From: JASGCK01 sp031538565 | GTDB taxonomy: Bacteria; Pseudomonadota; Gammaproteobacteria; Burkholderiales; Burkholderiaceae_C | Assembly (NCBI GenBank): GCA_031538565.1 | Contig: JAVKLS010000061.1 | Span: 20,732 to 84,731 of the forward strand | DNA: 64,000 nt | Direction: 5' to 3' | Part shown: positions 8,430 through 18,436 of the stretch, piece after piece | Position numbering within the stretch: the first letter of the stretch is position 1 | Layout: every line of letters starts with the position of its first letter | Notes under the pieces: model-generated | What the model saw: only the letters and a program-made list of their open reading frames with translations | What the model was told of the DNA's origin: nothing | Databases searched by the model: none | Position numbers and translations under genes: made by a program

Positions 8430-9194
8430 TTAGCTTGTGAGTTTGTCGGCTTGGGCTTGCGCTTTGGCAAAGTCTAGGTCGCCCGAGTAAATGGCGCGTC
8501 CGCAAATCACACCTTCAATCGCGGCGTCATTGTCTTCGGTGTGCGCTTTGCAAAGGGCTTCAATGTCTTTCATTCCAGACAGCCCGCCCGAGGCAATGAC
8601 GGGGATGCTCAGCGCCTGCGCCAGTTTGACGGTGGCGTCTATGTTGATGCCGCTGAGCATTCCGTCGCGCCCAATGTCGGTGTAGATGATCGATTCCACG
8701 CCGTAGTCTTCAAATTTCTTTCCCAAATCAATCACTTCGTGCCCCGAGAGTTTGCTCCAACCATCGGTCGCAACCTTGCCATCTTTGGCATCTAATCCCA
8801 CGATGATGTGGCCACCAAAAGCGATGCAGGCTTCTTTTAAAAAACCAGGGTTTTTAACCGCAGCCGTGCCAATGATGACGTAGCGCATACCCGCATCAAT
8901 GCACTTTTCAATTGTGTCCATGTCGCGGATACCACCGCCTAATTGCACAGGAGTGTCTCCATTGCCAAAACCTTCTACGACTTTAAGAATGGATTTGATG
9001 GCGCTAAAGTTTTGTGGCTTGCCTGCAAACGCACCGTTCAAATCGACTAAATGCAAACGTCTCGCACCTTTGTCCAGCCAGCTTTTTGCCATGATGGCGG
9101 GGTCTTCGCCAAAGGTTGTGGATTGGCTCATATCGCCTTGCTTGAGGCGAACACAATGACCGTCTTTTAGGTCGATGGCAGGAATCAAAATCAT
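8430..9194 (-). CDS. hisA: ProFAR isomerase (phosphoribosylformimino-AICAR-phosphate isomerase)
   Basis: Fourth-step isomerase of histidine synthesis, a half-barrel-duplicated TIM barrel. The catalytic aspartates are Asp8 (IPAIDLKDG) and Asp135 (VGLDAKDG); the phosphate loops LGGGIR and IASGGLSG are present. Length 254 includes a short insertion after residue 70. It is the last gene of the local his cluster; hisF and hisI, which usually follow, are not here because gpmA is convergent 11 bases beyond. Confidence 0.95.
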   Translation of the reverse strand: MILIPAIDLKDGHCVRLKQGDMSQSTTFGEDPAIMAKSWLDKGARRLHLVDLNGAFAGKPQNFSAIKSILKVVEGFGNGDTPVQLGGGIRDMDTIEKCIDAGMRYVIIGTAAVKNPGFLKEACIAFGGHIIVGLDAKDGKVATDGWSKLSGHEVIDLGKKFEDYGVESIIYTDIGRDGMLSGINIDATVKLAQALSIPVIASGGLSGMKDIEALCKAHTEDNDAAIEGVICGRAIYSGDLDFAKAQAQADKLTS

Positions 9195-9209
9195 GATCTA
9201 AGACTTCCG

Positions 9210-9890
9210 CTAGGGTTTCCAGTTTAAGAAATTGCGATAAAGCGCCAGGCCTTGCTCAGCGCTTTTCTCGGGGTGAAATTGTGTTGCAAAAATATTGTCT
9301 TTGGCAATGGCGGAGGCAAATACTGCCCCGTAGTCGGTTTCGCCTGCAATGTGCTGCTTGTCCAAGGGCTGGGCATAAAAACTATGGACAAAATAAAAAT
9401 AACTCTGATCTGGAATACCTGTCCACATGGGATGCGCCTTGCCCTTGTATTGGCTTTTCCCCGTCTGTGCGACGCGGTTCCAACCGATTTGTGGCACTTT
9501 AAAACGCGAGCCATCGGTTTGCGTTTTCTCTGCTAGATCAAACCTCAATACCTCACCAGCAATCAATCCAAGCGATGCCGTGCCTGCAGCCGTATTGCCT
9601 TCAGCGCTGCGCTCTAGCAACATCTGCATTCCGACACATACGCCAAAGAGCGGCTTGTTGGCCGCGGCCTCTAATAATGACTCTAGCAGTCCCGATTGGG
9701 TTAATTCATCCATACAGTCGCGCATCGCCCCTTGACCTGGCAGCACAAGCCGCGCCGCACGTCGGATGATGTCAGGATTTTGGGTTATCACGACTTCAAA
9801 ATCATCCCCTGCGGCTGCGGCTTTGACTGCTTGCGACACCGAGCGCAAATTGCCCATGCCGTAATCGACCACAGCGACTGTTTGACTCAT
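9210..9890 (-). CDS. hisH: Imidazole glycerol phosphate synthase, glutamine amidotransferase subunit
   Basis: Glutaminase subunit feeding ammonia to HisF. The class I amidotransferase triad is intact: Cys85 in FGVCVGMQML, and His206/Glu208 in QFHPEKS. The start MSQTVAVVDYGMGNLRSV is typical. At 226 residues it carries modest insertions relative to E. coli (196). It lies 15 bases from both hisB and hisA. Its obligate partner HisF must be encoded elsewhere. Confidence 0.95.
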   Translation of the reverse strand: MSQTVAVVDYGMGNLRSVSQAVKAAAAGDDFEVVITQNPDIIRRAARLVLPGQGAMRDCMDELTQSGLLESLLEAAANKPLFGVCVGMQMLLERSAEGNTAAGTASLGLIAGEVLRFDLAEKTQTDGSRFKVPQIGWNRVAQTGKSQYKGKAHPMWTGIPDQSYFYFVHSFYAQPLDKQHIAGETDYGAVFASAIAKDNIFATQFHPEKSAEQGLALYRNFLNWKP

Positions 9891-9905
9891 TGTGTGGCTC
9901 GCCAG

Positions 9906-10502
9906 TTACAGCGATCCCTTGGTTGATGGAATGACGTTTGCCGAGCGAGGGTCAAGCTCGACCGCCATGCGCAGCGCACGCGCAAAAGCTTTGAAGACGG
10001 TTTCGCACTGGTGATGCGCGTTGTCGCCTTTGAGGTTGTCGATGTGCAGTGTCACAAAAGCGTGGTTGCAAAAGCCTTGAAAAAACTCGTGCACAAGCTG
10101 AACGTCGAACGAGCCGATCATGTTTGATTTGAATGGCGCATCCATCACCAAGCCTGGGCGTCCCGAAAAATCAATAACGACGCGGCTAAGCGCCTCGTCT
10201 AGTGGCACGTAGGCGTGCCCGTAGCGACGAATGCCTGTTTTATCTCCAATCGCTAGGGCAACGGCTTGCCCTATTGCAATGCCCACATCTTCTACCGTGT
10301 GGTGTCCATCAATGTGCAAATCGCCCCTAGCGGAGACATCAAGATCGATGAGAGCGTGGCGTGCAATTTGATCGAGCATATGGTCAAAAAAACCAATGCC
10401 GGTACCAAAGCTGGATTTACCCGTGCCATCCAAATTCACAACAACGGTGACTTGGGTTTCGTTTGTCTTGCGAGAAATAGTAGCCGTACGTTGTGTGGTC
10501 AT
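9906..10502 (-). CDS. hisB: Imidazoleglycerol-phosphate dehydratase
   Basis: Monofunctional dehydratase of histidine synthesis. Metal-binding His motifs are visible: FFDHMLDQIARH, HIDGHHTVEDVGIAIGQA and CNHAFVTLHI with HHQCETVFKAFARAL near the C-terminus. There is no N-terminal phosphatase domain, so histidinol-phosphatase must be supplied by another gene. The ATG overlaps the hisC stop by four bases, indicating translational coupling. Confidence 0.95.
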   Translation of the reverse strand: MTTQRTATISRKTNETQVTVVVNLDGTGKSSFGTGIGFFDHMLDQIARHALIDLDVSARGDLHIDGHHTVEDVGIAIGQAVALAIGDKTGIRRYGHAYVPLDEALSRVVIDFSGRPGLVMDAPFKSNMIGSFDVQLVHEFFQGFCNHAFVTLHIDNLKGDNAHHQCETVFKAFARALRMAVELDPRSANVIPSTKGSL

Positions 10503-11602
10503 TGGAGTGCCTTGAGTAGCGAAGTGTTTTCGTCAGAAGTGCCAACCGTGATGCGTAAACAATTGACAAGCAGTGAATGCATTTTAGAGACGTTTTTGAC
10601 CAAGATGCCTGCTGATTTGAGTGTGGAAAAAGTGGCATCTGCATTTGCAAATCGAGCGAGGGCCATGTTGGCGTCGCTAGGAAAAGGCGTCACGCCAGGC
10701 ATTGCCGCAAGTTCAGCCAGCAGGCGCGTGCGCTCGGTTTTGATTTTGTATGCCTGCGCATCAAACACAGGTTGATTTTCAAGTGCAAACAGTCCTGCTT
10801 CTGCGTTTAAGTTGCTCACGTTGTAGGGCGGGCGCAGCTTGTTGATTTGCGCGATTAAGTCTGCTGGCCCGAGCATATAGCCAAGTCGCACGCCCGCAAG
10901 CCCAAACTTGGACAGCGTCCGCATGAGCAGGACATGGCTATTGGCTTTGGAGTCTGCGCGAATTTCATCCAGCCATGTGCGACTAGAAAATGGCTGATAC
11001 GCTTCGTCCATCACCACGAGTCCGCCGTAACTTTTGCACACCGCAATGATGTGCTGAATGACGGATGCATCCCACAAGTTCGCAGTCGGATTGTTGGGGT
11101 AGGCGATATAGGTAATGGCAGGTTTGTGCCTTGCAACGGCAGCCAGCATTGCGACCTCGTCCAGCTCAAAGTGAGCGGTTAGCGGCACACCTACAAACGA
11201 AAGCCCTTGCAATTGCGCGCTCATTTCATACATCACAAAACCTGGCAGGGGCGCAAGAATGGTATTTTGTGGCTTGTCTTTTGCTGTTAAACACGCCATG
11301 GCGAGCAGGGAAATCAACTCATCCGAGCCATTGCCCAGCATGAGTGAATAGCCATCTGGCAGAGCCACATATTGTTCAAGCGCTAGCTGCAAATGAGCAA
11401 CGGACTGGGCGGGATAGCGATTGATGGCGACTGCGCCCAGACGCGCTCCCAACTTGGTTTGTAGATCGGGCGGTAGCGTGAATGGATTTTCCATTGCATC
11501 TAGCTTAATCATGCCCTGAGAATCTTGCACAGCATACGCGTGCATACCCTGCACATCTTGGCGGATAAAGCGCAAAGTAGAGGGCGATGCGGATGGTGTC
11601 AT
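10499..11602 (-). CDS. hisC: Histidinol-phosphate aminotransferase
   Basis: PLP-dependent transaminase (fold type I) of histidine synthesis. Visible motifs: KLDAMENPF near the N-terminus, LGNGSDELI, the NNPT motif in YIAYPNNPTANLWD, DEAYQPFS, and the Schiff-base lysine in RTLSKFGLAGVRLGYM. The ATG at 11600-11602 gives 367 residues, typical; the frame extends upstream into the ABC gene region without support. Only 10 bases separate it from the preceding ABC exporter gene. Confidence 0.94.
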   Translation of the reverse strand: MTPSASPSTLRFIRQDVQGMHAYAVQDSQGMIKLDAMENPFTLPPDLQTKLGARLGAVAINRYPAQSVAHLQLALEQYVALPDGYSLMLGNGSDELISLLAMACLTAKDKPQNTILAPLPGFVMYEMSAQLQGLSFVGVPLTAHFELDEVAMLAAVARHKPAITYIAYPNNPTANLWDASVIQHIIAVCKSYGGLVVMDEAYQPFSSRTWLDEIRADSKANSHVLLMRTLSKFGLAGVRLGYMLGPADLIAQINKLRPPYNVSNLNAEAGLFALENQPVFDAQAYKIKTERTRLLAELAAMPGVTPFPSDANMALARFANADATFSTLKSAGILVKNVSKMHSLLVNCLRITVGTSDENTSLLKALQ

Positions 11603-11612
11603 GCGTTTAATT

Positions 11613-13475
11613 TTAATTGGAGACTTGTGGTTGTTTTTGACTTTGCTCGGCAGGGCTTTGCTCGCCAACCACGCCTTGTTCTTGCTGCATATGCCACATT
11701 TGGCTGTAACGCCCGCCTGCGGCCAGTAGCGCCGCGTGGTTGCCTCGCTCGATGATGCGCCCTTGATCCATCACCAAAATTTCATGCGCGTCAATGACAG
11801 TGGATAGGCGGTGAGCGATGACTAGCGTGGTCTTGCCTTGTGTAAGATTTTTAATTTCTGCTTGAATGGCGCGTTCGTTTTGGGTATCAAGGGCCGATGT
11901 GGCCTCGTCAAAAATTAAGAGACTAGGATTTTTTAGCAGCGTTCGGGCAATGGCTACGCGCTGCTTTTCTCCGCCCGAAAGTTTGAGCCCGCGCTCGCCT
12001 ACCATCGTGTCATAACCCTTGGGTGTGCTGACAATAAAGTCGTGGATATGCGCGGCCTTGGCGGCCTGCTCAATTTGCGCTTGGTTTGCCAGCGTATTGC
12101 CGTAGCCAATGTTGTAAGCCACCGTGTCGTTAAACAGTACCGTATCTTGCGGCACGATGCCAATACTGGCGCGTAGCGAAGCTTGCGTGACGTTTTGAAT
12201 ATCTTGCCCGTTGATGCGGATGCATCCTGCCTGCACATCGTAGAAGCGATAGAACAGTCGTGCCAATGTTGATTTGCCTGAGCCTGATCGACCGACAACC
12301 GCTAGGGTCTTGCCAGCGGGAATTTCAAAACTGATGCCATGCAAGATGGGTCTCGTGGCGTCATACGCAAAATCAACGCAGTCAAAAGCAACAGTGGGTG
12401 CTCCTTGTAGGACGAGCGGCTGCGCCGAGGGGCTGTCGGCAACTTCTCGTCCGCGCTCCAACAGTGAAAACATTTTTTCCAAATCCGTCAAGCTTTGTTT
12501 GATTTCGCGGTACATCACGCCTAAAAAATTAAGTGGCAAATACAGTTGAATCATGAACGCGTTGACCATGACCAAATCACCCAAGCTCATTCGACCTGCG
12601 ACTACGCCTTCGGTGGCGCGCCACAGCATGGCAACCAAGGCAATGGCAATGATGAGTTGCTGCCCCGTATTGAGCATCGAGAGCGTTGTCTGACTTTTGA
12701 TGGCAGCTTGTTGGTAGCTAATGAGACTTTTGTTATAGCGCAGGGCTTCGTACTCTTCGTTGTTGAAATACTTAACCGTTTCGTAGTTGAGTAGCGAGTC
12801 AATCGCCTTGCTATGCGCGGCGGAGTCTAGCGTATTCATTTGCTTGCGAAACTTGGTACGCCACTCGGTCACAGTAATTGTGTAGGCGATGTAGAGAATG
12901 AGTGCAGCCAGCGTAATCGCCGCAAACCAAGCATCAAACTGCACGGCAAGCAAGGTGAGCACCATCACCATTTCAATCAAGGTGGGGATGATGCTGTACA
13001 GAGAGAATGAAATCAGCGAATGCACGCCGCGTGTTCCGCGCTCAATATCTCGCGTCATGCCGCCTGTTTGGCGCTCAAGATGAAAACGCAAACTGAGGTT
13101 GTGCAGATGGCGAAACACTTCCAGCGAAATGCTACGCGCGGTGCCTTCGGTGGCTTTAGAAAAAATTAACTCACGTAATTCGGTAAACAACGAAGTTGCC
13201 AGTCTGAGGGCGCCGTAGGTCACCAATAGCGCCACGGGCACGGCTAGCAAACTCCGTGCAGGCGTGAGCGTCATGTCGTCTACTAAATTTTTAAGCAGCA
13301 ACGGAACGCCAACATTTGCCATTTTTGCGCCAACCATAAAGGTCAGTGCAAAGCTGACGCGCCATTTGTAGCGCCAAAGATAAGGCAGCAACCGCCGCAG
13401 CGTCGCCCAGTCTGAGCGTGGTGCGGCGTTGGTGGGGGGAGGTGAAGAATCGCTGGCGTGGTGGTGTGAGCGCAT
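11613..13475 (-). CDS. Atm1/HMT-type ABC exporter (fused permease-ATPase)
   Basis: Half-transporter with an N-terminal six-helix membrane domain (about residues 35-340) and a C-terminal ATPase (about 375-600). Walker A GRSGSGKST, signature LSGGEKQRVAIARTLL and Walker B LLIFDEATSALD are intact. The segment LLNYETVKYFNNEEYEALRY marks the Atm1/ABCB7 class, members of which move glutathione-bound metal or sulfur species. The N-terminus is polar and His/Pro-rich. It heads the hisC-B-H-A transcript, an unusual leader for histidine genes. Substrate is inference from family. Confidence 0.9.
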   Translation of the reverse strand: MRSHHHASDSSPPPTNAAPRSDWATLRRLLPYLWRYKWRVSFALTFMVGAKMANVGVPLLLKNLVDDMTLTPARSLLAVPVALLVTYGALRLATSLFTELRELIFSKATEGTARSISLEVFRHLHNLSLRFHLERQTGGMTRDIERGTRGVHSLISFSLYSIIPTLIEMVMVLTLLAVQFDAWFAAITLAALILYIAYTITVTEWRTKFRKQMNTLDSAAHSKAIDSLLNYETVKYFNNEEYEALRYNKSLISYQQAAIKSQTTLSMLNTGQQLIIAIALVAMLWRATEGVVAGRMSLGDLVMVNAFMIQLYLPLNFLGVMYREIKQSLTDLEKMFSLLERGREVADSPSAQPLVLQGAPTVAFDCVDFAYDATRPILHGISFEIPAGKTLAVVGRSGSGKSTLARLFYRFYDVQAGCIRINGQDIQNVTQASLRASIGIVPQDTVLFNDTVAYNIGYGNTLANQAQIEQAAKAAHIHDFIVSTPKGYDTMVGERGLKLSGGEKQRVAIARTLLKNPSLLIFDEATSALDTQNERAIQAEIKNLTQGKTTLVIAHRLSTVIDAHEILVMDQGRIIERGNHAALLAAGGRYSQMWHMQQEQGVVGEQSPAEQSQKQPQVSN

Positions 13476-13492
13476 TGTCTAATTGTCGCTGC

Positions 13493-13498
13493 TATAAT
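13493..13498 (+). promoter_or_regulatory. Probable -10 box of tRNA-Phe
   Basis: TATAAT lies 10 bases before the first base of tRNA-Phe, the right place for a tRNA promoter. No convincing -35 hexamer is seen at 16-18 bases upstream, so the assignment is tentative. Confidence 0.45.
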
Positions 13499-13508
13499 TC
13501 GCAGCCTT

Positions 13509-13584
13509 GGCCCGGTAGCTCAGTCGGTAGAGCAGAGGATTGAAAATCCTTGTGTCGGTGGTTCGATTCCGCCCCAGGCCACCA
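13509..13584 (+). tRNA. tRNA-Phe (anticodon GAA)
   Basis: 76 bases with CCA encoded. D arm TAGCTCAGTCGGTAGAGCA, anticodon stem GAGGA/TCCTT with loop TTGAAAA and T arm GGTGG-TTCGATT-CCGCC are canonical. The acceptor stem GGCCCGG pairs with CCAGGCC except for a C5-A68 mismatch, where relatives have C-G or T-A. The gene stands alone, between the ABC exporter (divergent) and a Wzz-like gene on the opposite strand. Confidence 0.96.
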
Positions 13585-13603
13585 AGATCAAACGCTTACC
13601 TGT

Positions 13604-14452
<849 letters not shown>

Positions 14453-14639
14453 AGTTTTCTGTTCTTGTGTGCAATAACTGCTACTTTAAATTGGTGTTTT
14501 CTAGTTTAAGGCGATTTGGATTTGCCCTAGCCCCACGGGCGGTGAAGTGTTTCGGAATTGAAGCGGGATGAGTGTAATCTGAACCCCGCTATCACTTTGG
14601 ATGAGGTGATACGTATTTATTTTTGACACCGCAAGCGCA

Positions 14640-15122
14640 CTATTTTTCAGTAGCAATTTCTGCGATCATTTCAATTTCCACGCACGCACCAAGTGGCAGC
14701 TGTGCGACGCCAAAGGCTGATCGCGCATGACCGCCGATGCTGCTGCCAAAAACTTCCGCTATCAATTCAGAGGCGCCATTGGTGACAAGGTGCTGCTCGG
14801 TGTAGCTTTCGGTGGAGTTCACCAGTCCCATAATTTTGACGATGCGCGTGACGGCATTTAAATCTTTACCTGCGGCTTGGCAAGCTGCCGCGAGTGTGCC
14901 CAGCAAATCAATTGCAACGGCGCGTGCCGCGGCTTGACCTTGCAAGGTTTGTGTATCGCCGCCCAGTTTGCCTGTCCATACCTTGCCATCTTTTTTAGCG
15001 ATATGCCCGCTTAAAAAAATAAGATTGCCCGTTTGCACAAATGGCAAATAAGCAGCGGCGGGCGCGCCCACAGGCGGAAGGCTAATACCCAGTTTGTTTA
15101 GTTTTTCGTATGGCGTTGTCAT
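14640..15122 (-). CDS. RidA/YjgF family enamine/imine deaminase
   Basis: Member of the YjgF/YER057c/UK114 family; RidA itself hydrolyses reactive 2-aminoacrylate. The conserved GNLIFLSGHIAKKDGK block, and the C-terminal HARSAFGVAQLPLGACVEIEMIAEI with the active-site arginine and glutamate, are seen. At 160 residues it belongs to the longer subgroup with an extended middle, so its exact substrate is uncertain. It is divergent from comEC, with about 39 bases between the starts that must hold both promoters. Confidence 0.9.
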   Translation of the reverse strand: MTTPYEKLNKLGISLPPVGAPAAAYLPFVQTGNLIFLSGHIAKKDGKVWTGKLGGDTQTLQGQAAARAVAIDLLGTLAAACQAAGKDLNAVTRIVKIMGLVNSTESYTEQHLVTNGASELIAEVFGSSIGGHARSAFGVAQLPLGACVEIEMIAEIATEK

Positions 15123-15161
15123 GTAGGTGTTTCCTATAAATTTACTTGTAGAGTTGTGGGG

Positions 15162-17693
15162 ATGTTAGTGGCATTTTTTCTGGGCTTGGTGGCGGGCATT
15201 GCTGCTCAATTGCAACAAGCTTATCTCTGGACGTCTTTATTTTATATGGCGTGCGTGGCGTTTTCTGCTGCGGGCTTTGTGCTGTGCTGTTTATTTTTAG
15301 GCTGCCGCGAAGACCGGGGGTGGCTGCGCCGATTGCGGATGGCTTTGGTTTGTGCACTGGCTGCGATCGTGACGTTTGGCCTCACGGGTTGGCGCGCAAC
15401 TAGTTATTTGAGTGCAGCCATCAACCCTGCGCTTGAGGGCAAGGACATCGAAGTTGTGGGCGTTGTCAGTGCCATGCCGCAGCGCTTAGATACGGGACTG
15501 CGCTTTCGTTTTGAGGTAGAGGCGGCGTATTTGGATGGCAAGTCCGTGACTTTGCCGCCGCGCTTGCTTTTGTCGTGGTACAGACGCGATTTCAATGACG
15601 ATGGCACGTCGCTCGATTTGGAGCGTGCGAGCAGCACGCCGCGCGCGGGCGAGCGTTGGCAGTTTTTGGTGCGACTTAAAGCGCCGCATGGAAACAGCAA
15701 CCCACACGGTTTTGACTACGAAATGTGGCTGTGGGAGCAGGGCATAGGCGCCACGGGCTATGTGCGCGATAACCGCTACCAGTCGCGTCGCCTTGGGCGG
15801 CTTGCTGGGTGCGCGACGTGCAGCATGGAGCGTCTGCGTGGAGATGTGCGTGATCAAGTATTTCGGCGCCTAGGCGACGCAGTCAATCGCCCTGCCGCAG
15901 GCGTTATTGCGGCCTTGGTGGCGGGCGATCAAGCCGCCATCGAGCGATCGGATTGGGATATGTTTAGAGTCACGGGCGTGGCGCATTTGATGAGCATTTC
16001 GGGGCTACACATCACCATGTTTGCGTGGTTTGCCGCGTGGTTGGTGGGACTTGTGTGGCGGCGCTCGGTGCGATTGACGCCGCGTCTGTGTTTGTGGCTC
16101 CCCTCGGTTCATGCGGGGCAGATAGGCGGCGCGTTGCTAGCCACGCTGTATGCGTGGTTTTCGGGCTGGGGCGTGCCCGCGCAGCGCACGGTATGGATGC
16201 TGCTCATGTTCTCCATGCTGCGCTTGCTAGGACTGCGATGGCCTTGGTATGCCGTGTGGCTATTGGCCGCATCGCTTGTATTGGCGATTGATCCGTGGGC
16301 GATGTTTCAAGCGGGGTTTTGGTTGAGTTTTGTAGCGGTAGCGGTGCTGTTTGCCTCGGACACTACGCAAACGCAAACGCAAACGCAAACGCAAACGCAA
16401 ACGACGATGCGCTTGCCAAGCGTCGCCTCGCCCCTTCTTCGTATGCTCCGCGAGCAATGGATCATCACGCTTGCGCTGGCGCCGCTGACACTGCTTTTGT
16501 TTCAGCAAGTCTCTCTGGTGGGACTGGTGGCAAACATGGTAGCAATTCCTGTGGTCACTCTTGTGGTCACGCCGCTGGCGATGCTGGGCGTGATTTTTCA
16601 TTCGCTATGGGACGCGGCCGCGCTGTGCATTGGCTATTTAATGGCACTACTCCAGTGGATGGCAGACCTGCCTTACGCGGTTTATGCCGCGCCTGCGCCG
16701 CCGCTTTATTGGAGCGCGCTGGCGGTGGTGGGGGGGGTGTTGTTTGTGGTGCCGCTGGGGAGTGGTGGCAAGGGGGATGACAAGGGTAATCGCAAGATCA
16801 AGGACTGGCGTGCTTTTGCGGGCAGGGCGATGGTGTCCGTGCTGTTATGTCTCCCTGCCTTGGTGTGGCAGCCGCATCGACCCGCGCAGGGTCATTTTGA
16901 ATTGCTTGCGATTGATATTGGGCAAGGCAATGCGATTCTTGTTCGCACAAATGCGCACAGCTTGTTGTTTGACGCAGGACCGCGGTTTTCGCGTGAGAGC
17001 GATGCGGGTCATCGCACCATCGTGCCCCTGCTACGTGCGCTGGGTGAGCGACTGGATGTGCTGCTGCTGAGCCACAAAGACAGCGATCACACGGGCGGCG
17101 CGAAGGCGGTGCTGGCAGCGCAGCCCTCGGTGCGCGTGATGACCTCGGTGACTCGTCCATCCGATCTTGCGGCATTGGGTTTGCCTGCGCGTAGTGAACC
17201 TTGCCATGCAGGGCAAAGATGGATTTGGGATGAGGTGACATTTCAAGTGCTGCACCCTGCCCCGCAAGATTTAAATCCAGACAAGCAGCGCAAACCCAAC
17301 GCCATTGCCTGCGTATTAAAAATAACGGCGCAGTCAGGTGTGTCGGCGCTGCTCACCGCTGATATTGAAGCCCCGCAAGAGAAAGCGCTACGGGACTTGC
17401 AAGCCAACGCACTGCCTGCCACCGTGCTGCTTGTGCCACATCATGGCAGTAACACCTCGTCAAGCGAAGCGTTTATTGATGCAGTGCATCCCAAAATCGC
17501 GCTGGTGCAGGCGGGATACCGCAATCGTTTTTTGCATCCTCGCCCCGAGGTGATGGCGCGCTACAACCAACGCAGCATTCAGATCATTGACTCCAGCAGT
17601 TGTGGCGCTGCGCTGTGGGTGAGTGATGTGCCAGAAAAAGTAGCGTGCCAGAGGGAAATCGAGCGCCACTACTGGTTGCATGATGCGCGATAA
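15162..17693 (+). CDS. comEC: DNA internalization channel ComEC/Rec2
   Basis: Multi-spanning inner-membrane channel for single-stranded DNA uptake in natural transformation. An N-terminal DUF4131 OB-like region (to about residue 200) precedes the competence membrane domain (HLMSISGLHITMFAW around 275) and a C-terminal metallo-beta-lactamase domain (DIGQGNAILVRT; metal motif LSHKDSDHTGGA). ATG 15162 is chosen; a GTG six bases earlier is possible. 843 residues is full length. A six-copy hexanucleotide repeat codes for a Thr-Gln run in a loop near residue 405-417. The gene suggests DNA-uptake ability. Confidence 0.93.
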   Translation: MLVAFFLGLVAGIAAQLQQAYLWTSLFYMACVAFSAAGFVLCCLFLGCREDRGWLRRLRMALVCALAAIVTFGLTGWRATSYLSAAINPALEGKDIEVVGVVSAMPQRLDTGLRFRFEVEAAYLDGKSVTLPPRLLLSWYRRDFNDDGTSLDLERASSTPRAGERWQFLVRLKAPHGNSNPHGFDYEMWLWEQGIGATGYVRDNRYQSRRLGRLAGCATCSMERLRGDVRDQVFRRLGDAVNRPAAGVIAALVAGDQAAIERSDWDMFRVTGVAHLMSISGLHITMFAWFAAWLVGLVWRRSVRLTPRLCLWLPSVHAGQIGGALLATLYAWFSGWGVPAQRTVWMLLMFSMLRLLGLRWPWYAVWLLAASLVLAIDPWAMFQAGFWLSFVAVAVLFASDTTQTQTQTQTQTQTTMRLPSVASPLLRMLREQWIITLALAPLTLLLFQQVSLVGLVANMVAIPVVTLVVTPLAMLGVIFHSLWDAAALCIGYLMALLQWMADLPYAVYAAPAPPLYWSALAVVGGVLFVVPLGSGGKGDDKGNRKIKDWRAFAGRAMVSVLLCLPALVWQPHRPAQGHFELLAIDIGQGNAILVRTNAHSLLFDAGPRFSRESDAGHRTIVPLLRALGERLDVLLLSHKDSDHTGGAKAVLAAQPSVRVMTSVTRPSDLAALGLPARSEPCHAGQRWIWDEVTFQVLHPAPQDLNPDKQRKPNAIACVLKITAQSGVSALLTADIEAPQEKALRDLQANALPATVLLVPHHGSNTSSSEAFIDAVHPKIALVQAGYRNRFLHPRPEVMARYNQRSIQIIDSSSCGAALWVSDVPEKVACQREIERHYWLHDAR
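16365..16400. repeat. In-frame hexanucleotide tandem repeat (ACGCAA) in comEC
   Basis: Six perfect copies of ACGCAA encode an alternating Thr-Gln run in a loop between membrane helices of ComEC. Copy number equals that of the unrelated repeat in the wzz-like gene. Slippage would lengthen or shorten the loop in frame. Confidence 0.95.
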
Positions 17694-17773
17694 CTTGCGC
17701 CGCACGGTCATTGCAAGGGGCCATGCATACGCTCTTCTAGCATCGTGGATGGGTTTGACGCACAATTGGAAGG

Positions 17774-18436
17774 ATGTCAAAGTCAAAAACTCTCCAGCAA
17801 CTATTTGATAACAACCGCGACTGGGCCGCGCAAATGGAGCGCGAACAGCCAGGTTTTTTTAATCAACTCAAAGGGCAGCAAACCCCCAAATACTTATGGA
17901 TTGGGTGCTCAGACTCGCGTGTGCCTGCCAATCAAATTACAGGGCTTGCGCCTGGCGAAGTGTTTGTGCATCGCAATGTGGCTAATCTTGTGCCGCACTC
18001 CGATTTAAATGCGCTTTCGGTCATTCAATATGCGGTTGAGCACCTCAAGGTCGAGCACATCATCGTGGTGGGACATTACGGCTGCGGCGGCATAGAGGCC
18101 GCGTCGCGCGGCAAACGCATTGGGCTTGCGGATAACTGGCTGCGTCACGTCGTTGATGTGAAGCTGCGCCATCGCCATCGCCTCATGCATTTATGTCAGC
18201 TTGACCAAGAAAACTCGCTGTGCGAAATGAATGTCATTGAGCAAGTCGGCAACGTAGCAATGTCCAATGTGCTGCAAGACGCTTGGTCGGGTGGACAAAA
18301 TGTATCGGTGCACGGCTGGGTGTATGGGCTTGGGGACGGACTGGTCAAAGATTTGGACGTCACCATGAGTCGTGCCGATGAAGTGGTATCCGTCTTTAGC
18401 CGTGCGATTAAGCGGTATCCGCGAGGGGACGCTTAG
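17774..18436 (+). CDS. can: Beta-class carbonic anhydrase
   Basis: Zinc enzyme interconverting CO2 and bicarbonate. Zinc ligands Cys45, His101 and Cys104 (CSDSR; HYGCGG) and the Asp47/Arg49 dyad match E. coli Can position for position with a shift of three. Length 220 is normal. The ribosome site GGAAGG precedes the ATG. Its 3' end overlaps the convergent HMG-CoA lyase gene by 29 bases. Bicarbonate from this enzyme would serve the biotin carboxylases encoded near 60 kb. Confidence 0.96.
   Translation: MSKSKTLQQLFDNNRDWAAQMEREQPGFFNQLKGQQTPKYLWIGCSDSRVPANQITGLAPGEVFVHRNVANLVPHSDLNALSVIQYAVEHLKVEHIIVVGHYGCGGIEAASRGKRIGLADNWLRHVVDVKLRHRHRLMHLCQLDQENSLCEMNVIEQVGNVAMSNVLQDAWSGGQNVSVHGWVYGLGDGLVKDLDVTMSRADEVVSVFSRAIKRYPRGDA

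Noticed and set aside
13509..13603. tRNA-Phe as an integration site for an island carrying the Wzz-like gene
   Set aside because: No integrase, no direct repeat of the tRNA 3' end, and the flanking genes look native.
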